A DNA stretch of 64,000 nucleotides from Arthrobacter sp. NicSoilB8 (GTDB lineage Bacteria; Actinomycetota; Actinomycetes; Actinomycetales; Micrococcaceae): positions 372,001 through 436,000 of the forward strand of contig NZ_AP024655.1 of NCBI RefSeq assembly GCF_019977355.1. Reading direction: 5' to 3'. The notes beneath the pieces are model-generated. The model saw only the letters and a program-made list of their open reading frames with translations, was not told the DNA's origin and did no database searches. Positions 58,020 through 64,000 of this stretch are shown piece after piece. The position numbers were made by a program, and so were the translations under genes. The number at the start of each line of letters is the position of its first letter. The first letter of the stretch is position 1.

Positions 58020-59474
58020 CTAGTGGATGCCGAGGGCCGCCTCGATCGGACCGATCGCGAAGAACAGCGTGAACGCGGCCGCCACAACCCACATGAGCGG
58101 GTGCACTTCGCGGGCCCGGCCCTGGAACAGGCGGATCAGCACGAATGTGATGAAGCCAGCGCCCAGGCCGTTGGCGATCGAGTACGTGAACGGCATGAGG
58201 GTGAAGGTCAGGAAGGCCGGGATGGCGATGCCCCAGTCCTGCCAGTCGATCTTGCCGACCTGCGAGACCATCATGAAGCCGACGATCACGAGGGCCGGGG
58301 CCACGGCCTCGAACGGCACGAGGTTGATCAGCGGGGTGAAGAACATGGCCACGAGGAACAGCAGGCCGGTGACGATGGACGCCAGTCCGGTACGGGCGCC
58401 TTCGCCGATGCCGGCACCGGATTCGACGTAGATCTGGTTCGAGGAGACGGAGGCGCCGCCGCCGATGATCGCGCCGAGAGCGTCCACCTGCAGCACGCGG
58501 TCCACGTTGGGGATGTTGCCGTCCTTGTCGATGGTGCCGGCCTCGGTGGCCAGACCCACCATGGTGCCCATGGCATCGAAGAAGATGCTGAGCAGGATCA
58601 CGAATGCCAGCAGGGTCGCCGCGACGAAGCCGAGGTGCTCAAAGGCGCCAAAGGGGTTGGCCTTGCCGATCAGGGACAGATCCGGGGCGGCCCATTCGGA
58701 GAACTTGGGCGCGACCAGGGACCAGCCCTGCGGGTTGTGGTTCTTGCCGTCGAAGCTGGGGCCGATGTGCAGGATGGATTCCAGGATCACGGACAGGATG
58801 GTCGAGGCGACGATGCCGATCAGGATCGCACCCTTGACCTTGCGGACCACGAGGGCAATGGTCAGGATCAGGCCGAAGACGAACACGAAGGTGGGCCAGC
58901 CCAGCAGCTTTCCGTCGAAGCCCAGGCCGACCGGGACCGTGGTGCCGGCGACATCCGGGATGCGGCGCACGAAGCCCGCGTTGACGAGGCCGATCAGGGC
59001 GATGAACAGGCCGATGCCGACCACGATCGCGGTCTTCAGCCCCTCGGGGACAGCCTTGAACACGGCCGTCCGGAAGCCGGTGAGCACCAGGATCAGCATG
59101 GTGATGCCCGAGAGCATCACCAGGCCCATCATGTCCGGCCAGGACAGGCCGGGGTTCGTGGCCACCGTGACGGCGACGAACGCGTTGACGCCCAGCCCGG
59201 TCGCCAAGGCGAAGGGGTGCTTGGCCCACGCGCCCATGAGAATCGTCAGGATGCCCGCCACGAAGGCGGTGACGGCGGCGACGGCGGGGAAGCCGAGCGT
59301 GGCGCCGGTGGAATCCGGCCCGGAGAGGATCAGCGGGTTCAGCACCACGATGTAGCTCATGGCGAAGAACGTGGCGAACCCTCCGCGGATCTCGCGCGAG
59401 AAGTTCGACCCCCGCTCGGAAATCTTGAAATACCGGTCGAGTGCAGAGCCCTGTTTGAGCATTAGTCCTGACAT
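58020..59474 (-). CDS. NCS2 family purine permease (AzgA-like)
   Basis: The ATG at 59474, with GGAGGA just before it, gives 484 residues. The protein has about 12-14 predicted helices and the AzgA/GhxP-type NCS2 features: FKISERGSNFSREIRGGFATFFAMSYI at the N-terminus, GLGVNAFVAVTVA and FDAMGTMVGLATEAG. Members import adenine, guanine or hypoxanthine in symport with protons. A longer in-frame extension upstream crosses the copC gene and is rejected. It is divergent from copC. Confidence 0.9.
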   Translation of the reverse strand: MSGLMLKQGSALDRYFKISERGSNFSREIRGGFATFFAMSYIVVLNPLILSGPDSTGATLGFPAVAAVTAFVAGILTILMGAWAKHPFALATGLGVNAFVAVTVATNPGLSWPDMMGLVMLSGITMLILVLTGFRTAVFKAVPEGLKTAIVVGIGLFIALIGLVNAGFVRRIPDVAGTTVPVGLGFDGKLLGWPTFVFVFGLILTIALVVRKVKGAILIGIVASTILSVILESILHIGPSFDGKNHNPQGWSLVAPKFSEWAAPDLSLIGKANPFGAFEHLGFVAATLLAFVILLSIFFDAMGTMVGLATEAGTIDKDGNIPNVDRVLQVDALGAIIGGGASVSSNQIYVESGAGIGEGARTGLASIVTGLLFLVAMFFTPLINLVPFEAVAPALVIVGFMMVSQVGKIDWQDWGIAIPAFLTFTLMPFTYSIANGLGAGFITFVLIRLFQGRAREVHPLMWVVAAAFTLFFAIGPIEAALGIH

Positions 59475-59583
59475 TGGTCCTCCGGGAGTGATGGGTGTGA
59501 CCTCAAGCCTATTGGGAGCCCGGCAGCGACCCCCGCGTTTTCGCCTAGTCTGTAAGGAAGACAACACTAGGAGTAGCCTGCCC

Positions 59584-60213
59584 ATGCGCCTTATCCGACA
59601 ACTGCTCAGTGCCCTGCTGGGCGCCGTCGTCTTCGTGGCCGTCCTGCTGGGAACGGTGGGCCCGGCATCGGCCCACGATACCGCTGAGTCCACGAGCCCG
59701 GCCAACGGAGCAACCCTCGCGGCGCCGCCGGAGCAGGTCTCGGTCACGTTCAACCACAATCCGCTGGCCCTGGGATCGGAAATCCAGGTCACCGACGCCG
59801 CGGGCGCCAGTTGGGCGGATGGTCCGGTGGCGATCGTGGACAACGTCGCCGCGCAGAAGCTGAAGCCGGGCGCCCCCGCTGGCAAGTACACGGTACGGTG
59901 GCGGGTGGCCAGCTCCGACGGCCACCCGATCGAGGGCAGCTTCACCTTCACCGCAACGGCTGGGGCAACGGGCACGACGGCGGCTGCCGCGGTCCCCACG
60001 ATGGGCACCGCCCAGCCGGGCATCACGCCGGCCCCGGCCCCGGCATCGAATGACTCACAGCCGTTTCCCTGGAGTGTCATGGGCTTCGTCGCCGTGGGCG
60101 TCGGCATCCTCGTGGCCCTGGGCCTGATGGCCAAACGCCGCCTCACGCCAGACGAAGCCAGCGACACCAACAGCGACACGAACAGCGACACAGCCAGCAA
60201 CCCCGACAGCTGA
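59584..60213 (+). CDS. CopC family copper-binding protein
   Basis: The 209-residue protein has a signal peptide (LLSALLGAVVFVAVLLGTVGPASA), after which the mature chain starts HDTAEST, the N-terminal histidine that CopC proteins use to bind copper. The barrel segments PANGATLAAPPEQVSVTF and WRVASSDGHPIEGSFTFTA are family-typical. A C-terminal hydrophobic helix (GFVAVGVGILVALGLMAKRR) anchors it to the membrane. It binds copper outside the membrane, probably handing it to a CopD-type importer not present here. The tail has a DTNSDTNSDT repeat. Confidence 0.88.
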   Translation: MRLIRQLLSALLGAVVFVAVLLGTVGPASAHDTAESTSPANGATLAAPPEQVSVTFNHNPLALGSEIQVTDAAGASWADGPVAIVDNVAAQKLKPGAPAGKYTVRWRVASSDGHPIEGSFTFTATAGATGTTAAAAVPTMGTAQPGITPAPAPASNDSQPFPWSVMGFVAVGVGILVALGLMAKRRLTPDEASDTNSDTNSDTASNPDS

Positions 60214-60218
60214 CCAGA

Positions 60219-60285
60219 AGCAACGCGGGGTCACTTCGCGCCCATCCGGCGCCCCTTGATGGGCCGTATCTGACCCCGCGTTGCT
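60219..60285. repeat. Intact REP-like palindrome, relative of the IS30-split copy
   Basis: Outer arms AGCAACGCGGGGTCA (60219-60233) and TGACCCCGCGTTGCT (60271-60285) are perfect 15-bp complements, extended inward by GCCCATC/GATGGGC. The arm also matches the sequences flanking the IS30 element. It lies between the convergent copC and Rossmann-protein genes and overlaps the latter's stop codon, so it may act as a two-way terminator. Confidence 0.88.
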
Positions 60286-60922
60286 AAGCCGGAGCGGCCA
60301 GGGCGAAGCCGCCGGACAGCAACGTGGGAATGCCCTCCGGGTAGACCTTGGCGGAGATCGCCTGCCCCACCACCTTGGCCTGGCGCAGGACTTCCTTGGG
60401 CGTGGGGGTTATGAGCTCGCCCACCCCCACGAGGTACATCCCGAGGGCATGCATTGCCGCCATGAGGTTCTGTCCGGCCGCCATGCCCAGCTGCGAGAGC
60501 ATGCGGCGCAGCTGGCTGTGGGCGCAGCGGGTCAGGACAAGATGGTCTGCCAGGAGGACTCCGCCCGGGGTCTGGACGGCCCACTTTTCGGTGGGGGCCC
60601 CGTCCGTCCCGGCCTGGAGGTGGTCCAGCTGCAGGGCCCGGATGTTGTTCCGCACGTCGAGCTTGTGGCTTGCGGCGTAGTTGCGCAGGTGCCGGAGGAT
60701 CTCGTTGCGCTCCTTCAAGCTGGCGGCGTCCGCCGCGTCGCAGCGCTGGAGCGAGGACGTATTGGCCGGATGGCCGGCACCCAGGAGGTCGAGCCCGTCC
60801 ACGATGATGGACGCAACGCCGCGGCGTTGGAGCTCGCTGGCCACTGCCAGGCCGGAGAGACCCGTCCCGATGACTACGGCCGTGGTCCGCTCAATCCCCC
60901 CGTACAAAGGCATGCTCGACAC
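60284..60922 (-). CDS. Rossmann-fold (FAD/NAD-binding) protein
   Basis: The 212-residue protein begins with a dinucleotide-binding motif, AVVIGTGLSGLAVASELQRRG (GxGxxG at residues about 19-24), and lacks a recognisable catalytic domain; it is shorter than usual flavoprotein oxidoreductases. The GTG at 60922 or the ATG at 60913 may start it. It is probably an FAD-dependent oxidoreductase of unknown role. It converges on copC, with the REP-like palindrome between them. Confidence 0.65.
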   Translation of the reverse strand: MSSMPLYGGIERTTAVVIGTGLSGLAVASELQRRGVASIIVDGLDLLGAGHPANTSSLQRCDAADAASLKERNEILRHLRNYAASHKLDVRNNIRALQLDHLQAGTDGAPTEKWAVQTPGGVLLADHLVLTRCAHSQLRRMLSQLGMAAGQNLMAAMHALGMYLVGVGELITPTPKEVLRQAKVVGQAISAKVYPEGIPTLLSGGFALAAPA

Positions 60923-61394
60923 TGCAGGGTTCCTCCTCGAAATGGTGCCAGTCGCGGGGTGAAACCCCGGACGCTGACCTAGACCTGGCTCTCACGCAAT
61001 CAACCCCAGCGGCTGCGTTCTGACATGCCGGTCTCGGTTCAGCAATGCCTCGAAGGATACCTAAGATTCCGGCCCGTGGATAGGGGAGGTAGGACATTGG
61101 CTGAAGCCCGCTGATTTCCGCCGTTTTCGCGCCCGCCATCCTTCGGGAACGGCCCCGAAAGCCCGGAAATCCCGGCCATCAAACGGCGTGTTAACTCTGC
61201 GTAAATCCTTCGGGGGCGGGCCGCCGGGGCCGCCCGGCCGCCGTCTTGAATGTTCGCAATTAACCGAGAATAGTGAGGAAAATCAGGGGTTCCTGCGCGC
61301 AGATTCAGGGTCGCCTCGCCGGTGCACGCCGGGCGCAGGTACTTCTGGCAGAATAGCCGCAACATCAGGCAAGAATCGCGAGGAGGCGGACCCC
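60923..61394. other. 472-bp intergenic region upstream of the universal stress protein
   Basis: I see no convincing gene here: short frames lack Shine-Dalgarno sequences and have atypical codons. A GC-rich inverted repeat TTCGGG-N6-CCCGAA lies at 61142-61159, and AT-rich stretches occur near 61185-61290, which may include the promoter of the universal stress protein gene. No tRNA or recognised ncRNA fold is apparent by eye. Confidence 0.5.
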
Positions 61395-62432
61395 ATGGGC
61401 CGTGAACAGGTGCACCCGGAGCCGGAGTGGGAGACCGGCGGCGAACCGGCGCCTCCTCGGGGAATCGTGGTGGGTGTGGATGGCTCGGACCACAGCCACT
61501 GCGCCCTCGTGTGGGCAGCCCGCGAGGCCGAGCGTCGCCGCCGCCCGCTGCATATCGTGACCGCCTATTCGGTTCCGATCTTCGCCGCGTCCGGGCTGGA
61601 CGGCGGCTACGCCACTGTGGATGATTCCGTGATCCGAGAAGGCGCCGAAGCCATTCTCAAACACGCCCTCGACAAGGTCTCCGGCTACAACATCGACGTC
61701 GACGCCTCCGTGGAAAACGGCGACGCGTCCGGCGTGCTGCTGGAAATCAGCGAGACCGCGGAGCTCCTGGTCTTCGGGACCCGCGGCCGCGGCGGCTTCG
61801 TGGGCAGGCTGCTCGGCTCCGTCAGCAGCGCGCTGCCCGCCCACGCGAAGTGTCCCACGGTCACCGTGCCGCTGATCTGCGCGGACCGCCTGGGCGAAAC
61901 CACCAGCGACAAGCATGTCCTGGCCGAACGGGCGAAGTCCGGCCGCCAGCCGGTCGAGAACGTAGTGGTGGCCGGCGTTGACGGCTCCGAGCAGGCCCGC
62001 GTCGCGGTGCTCGAGGCTGCGGCCCAGGCCGAACGGCTTTCCGCCCGGCTTCGGCTCGTGTGCGCCGTGCCGCAGTACACCGGCTCGCTGGCCTGGGTAC
62101 CCACCCCGATGGACCGCGAGGCCCTGTTCGCCGACATTAAAGTCCAGCTCGACGCCGGCGTGGCCTGGCTGCGGAGCCATTTCCCCACGCTGGAGGTGGA
62201 GACGCAGCTCGTGGACGGCTCGCCCGTCGACATCCTCGTCGAGGCCAGCCGGCACGTGGAACTCGTGGTGGTCGGCACCCGCGGGCGCGGCGGCTTCGCC
62301 GGAATGCTGCTGGGCTCCACCTCCGACGGCGTCCTCCACCACGCCAAGGGGCCCGTCATGGTGGTCCCGGACCGCGACGACCCCAGGCTGGCGGACCGGC
62401 CCAGTTTCGGACCGATGCTCGGCGACTCCTGA
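61395..62432 (+). CDS. Double-domain universal stress protein
   Basis: The ATG at 61395, with GAGGAGGCGG before it, gives 345 residues. Two UspA domains each keep the ATP-binding loop: domain 1 starts GIVVGVDGSDHSHCALVWAAR with GTRGRGGFVGRLLGSVSSAL, and domain 2 NVVVAGVDGSEQARVAV with GTRGRGGFAGMLLGSTSDG. Both loops look functional, unlike the second domain of the copy at 35403. The partner gene is the downstream PEP-synthase-like enzyme, 57 bp away. Expression in stress or dormancy is inferred from the family. Confidence 0.92.
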   Translation: MGREQVHPEPEWETGGEPAPPRGIVVGVDGSDHSHCALVWAAREAERRRRPLHIVTAYSVPIFAASGLDGGYATVDDSVIREGAEAILKHALDKVSGYNIDVDASVENGDASGVLLEISETAELLVFGTRGRGGFVGRLLGSVSSALPAHAKCPTVTVPLICADRLGETTSDKHVLAERAKSGRQPVENVVVAGVDGSEQARVAVLEAAAQAERLSARLRLVCAVPQYTGSLAWVPTPMDREALFADIKVQLDAGVAWLRSHFPTLEVETQLVDGSPVDILVEASRHVELVVVGTRGRGGFAGMLLGSTSDGVLHHAKGPVMVVPDRDDPRLADRPSFGPMLGDS

Positions 62433-62489
62433 CGGACTGAGGCTGATGGACTGAGGCTACGGGCCCGACGACGGAAGGACGATCCGCAG

Positions 62490-64000
62490 ATGGAGCACCC
62501 CCGAAGGCCGGACCCGGCCGTAATGGCCCCGGACGTGCCAGCCGAGGCCATGCCAGCTGAGGCCGTGCCGGTCCTGGCCTTGGAACGCCTCGGCCAGGGC
62601 ATGCTGGCCGAGGTCGGCGGCAAGGCGGCCAACCTCGGCGAGCTGGCACGCGCCGGCCTGCCCGTTCCCGACGGCTTCTGCCTGACCACCCGGGCCTACC
62701 TTGACGCCACAGCCTCGCCGGCGCTGGCGGATGTGCACAGAGCGCTCGCCGCGACCGCCGCCGATGACCTGCCGGCGCTGGCTGCCCTCGCCGCGAAGGC
62801 CCGCGCTCTGGTGCTCGACGCCGAGGTTCCCGCCGGCATCGACGCCGCCGTGCGGGCCGCGTATGCGGCGCTGGGCCCGGACACCGCGGTCGCGGTGCGG
62901 TCCTCCGCGACCGCGGAGGACCTGCCGTTCGCAAGTTTCGCCGGCCAGCAGGACACCTTCCTGAACGTGGTGGGCGCCGACGCCGTGCTGGCGGCCGTCC
63001 GCCAGTGCTGGGCCTCGCTGTGGACGGACCGTGCCGTGACGTACCGGGCGGTGCAGGGGATCGGCCCCTCCGCGGTGTCCCTCGCGGTGGTGGTCCAGCG
63101 CATGGTGGACGCGGCCGTGGCGGGGGTTCTGTTCACGGCCAACCCCGTGACCGGGCGGCGGCACGAGGCCGTCATCGACGCCAGCCCGGGGCTGGGGGAG
63201 GCGGTGGTGTCCGGGGCCGTCAACCCGGACCACTTTGTGCTCGACGGCGGTACGGGACGGATCCTGGAACGAAGGATCGGAGACAAGGGCCTGCTCATCC
63301 GTGCCCTGCCCGGCGGCGGAACCGAGCGGCTGGCGCGACCCGGCGCCGGGTCCGCACCAAGCCTGGACGACGCCCAGCTGGCCGCGCTGGAACTCCTGGG
63401 CCGCCGCGCGGAGGTGCACTTCGGCTCGCCGCAGGACCTCGAATGGGCCATCGGCCAGGACGGTGCCGTATGGCTGACGCAGTCCAGGCCCATCACCACG
63501 CTCTACCCGATGCCGGACAGGCCGCCGTCCGGACCGGGGCTGCGCGTCTATTTGTGCTTCAGCCTGGCCCAGGGGCTGACCCGGCCCCTGACGCCGATGG
63601 GCCTGGCCGGGATCCGGCTGATCGCGTCCTCCGTGGCGCGTGCGGCGCAGTTCCCGGTACCGGCGCCCCGGGACGGTCCCCCACCGTACGCGGAGGCCGG
63701 CCAGCGCATCTTCTTCGACCTCACGCCCGTGGTCCGGAGCACGACGGGACGAACGATCGTCCCCCGGGTGTTCGACATCATGGAGGCGCGCTCGGCCGTC
63801 GTGCTGCGCCAACTCTTCACCGATCCCAGGTTCTCGGTCGTTTCAACCTCGCCGTGGCGGCTCCTGCGCCACATAGCCCCGGTGGCGGCGCGGGCGAGGG
63901 TCCCGGAGACGCTGATCCGTGCCCTGGTCCGGCCCGAAGACGCGCTGCGCCGGGCAGAGCTGGTGGGCGAAGAACTCCGGGCCTCACTCACGGTGCCCGC
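62490..64000 (+). CDS. PEP/pyruvate-binding enzyme (PEP synthase or rifampin phosphotransferase-like), 3'-truncated
   Basis: Translated from the ATG at 62490 (GGAAGGA before it), the frame stays open to the window end with about 503 residues seen. The N-terminal ATP-grasp domain is clear: GGKAANLGELARAGLPVPDGFCLTT, then VRSSATAEDLPFASFAGQQDTFLNVV and FGSPQDLEWAIGQDGAVWLTQSRP. After residue ~340 the sequence (VYLCFSLAQGLTRPLTPMGLAG) departs from PpsA and resembles the drug-binding region of rifampin phosphotransferases. The phosphohistidine domain lies beyond the window. It could be an antibiotic-inactivating kinase or a PEP-type enzyme of unknown role. Confidence 0.8.
   Translation, partial: MEHPRRPDPAVMAPDVPAEAMPAEAVPVLALERLGQGMLAEVGGKAANLGELARAGLPVPDGFCLTTRAYLDATASPALADVHRALAATAADDLPALAALAAKARALVLDAEVPAGIDAAVRAAYAALGPDTAVAVRSSATAEDLPFASFAGQQDTFLNVVGADAVLAAVRQCWASLWTDRAVTYRAVQGIGPSAVSLAVVVQRMVDAAVAGVLFTANPVTGRRHEAVIDASPGLGEAVVSGAVNPDHFVLDGGTGRILERRIGDKGLLIRALPGGGTERLARPGAGSAPSLDDAQLAALELLGRRAEVHFGSPQDLEWAIGQDGAVWLTQSRPITTLYPMPDRPPSGPGLRVYLCFSLAQGLTRPLTPMGLAGIRLIASSVARAAQFPVPAPRDGPPPYAEAGQRIFFDLTPVVRSTTGRTIVPRVFDIMEARSAVVLRQLFTDPRFSVVSTSPWRLLRHIAPVAARARVPETLIRALVRPEDALRRAELVGEELRASLTVP

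Noticed and set aside
59475..60200. Longer NCS2 permease N-terminus running through copC
   Set aside because: It is antisense to the well-supported copC gene, and the ATG at 59474 has a good GGAGGA site.
61142..61159. TTCGGG-N6-CCCGAA as a dormancy-regulator box before the universal stress protein
   Set aside because: The spacing is two bases too short for the 20-bp consensus, and it lies about 240 bp from the start codon.
61039..61365. 108-residue minus-strand frame in the 472-bp gap
   Set aside because: No Shine-Dalgarno sequence, no family resemblance and atypical codon use; treated as non-coding.

Overview
The window comes from a high-GC actinobacterium. GC-rich third codon positions, frequent GTG starts, many ATGA/GTGA stop-start overlaps and the gene content (narGHJI-narK, an IclR-linked hut cluster, DUF3618/holin-like stress genes) suggest a soil Micrococcaceae of the Arthrobacter/Pseudarthrobacter type. 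That placement is inference. Genes are densely packed on both strands. I see no rRNA, tRNA, CRISPR array or prophage. The only mobile element is one intact IS30-family insertion sequence.

Layout. 0-1.6 kb: a membrane protein and pxpA. 1.7-9.9 kb: respiratory nitrate reductase narGHJI and the transporter narK. 9.9-22.4 kb: housekeeping and accessory genes, including DUF445, a glycerophosphodiesterase, doxX-azlC-azlD, a GAF-ANTAR regulator, a quinone oxidoreductase, a TetR regulator, a thiamine-binding protein and an O-methyltransferase. This stretch ends in a tightly overlapping operon of an acyl-CoA dehydrogenase-like protein, a PIG-L deacetylase/methyltransferase fusion and a GT2 glycosyltransferase. 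22.6-36.4 kb: a block typical of hypoxia/dormancy regulons: P2-type ATPase, PEP synthase, P1B metal ATPase, polysaccharide deacetylase, HAD-GH65 fusion, zinc alcohol dehydrogenase and a double universal stress protein. 36.5-39.6 kb: a cell-envelope stress operon (YihY, DUF3618, holin-like, LEA-like). 39.8-44.1 kb: spermidine synthase-like protein, then LysR / MHS transporter / 3-hydroxybutyrate dehydrogenase. 44.18-45.45 kb: the IS30 element. 45.5-50.3 kb: LysE exporter, amino-acid permease, a membrane protein-XRE-oxidoreductase operon and a small phosphatase. 50.4-57.8 kb: histidine utilisation (iclR, hutU, hutH, hutG) interleaved with a cupin/TetR pair. 58-64 kb: NCS2 purine permease, CopC, a Rossmann protein, a second double universal stress protein and a second PEP-synthase-like enzyme cut by the window end.

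How the genes fit together. The nitrate-respiration genes and the 22.6-36.4 kb block look like parts of one low-oxygen programme. A GC-flanked CTTTGG-type box resembling the DosR/DevR operator lies upstream of several of them, although no DosR-type regulator is in the window. The hut genes break histidine down to glutamate and formamide, but imidazolonepropionase (hutI) is not here.

The most notable non-coding structure is a family of long intergenic palindromes. The IS30 element sits inside one of them with a 3-bp target duplication, and an intact relative lies at 60.2 kb. Short tandem repeats of about 15 bp recur between and inside genes.
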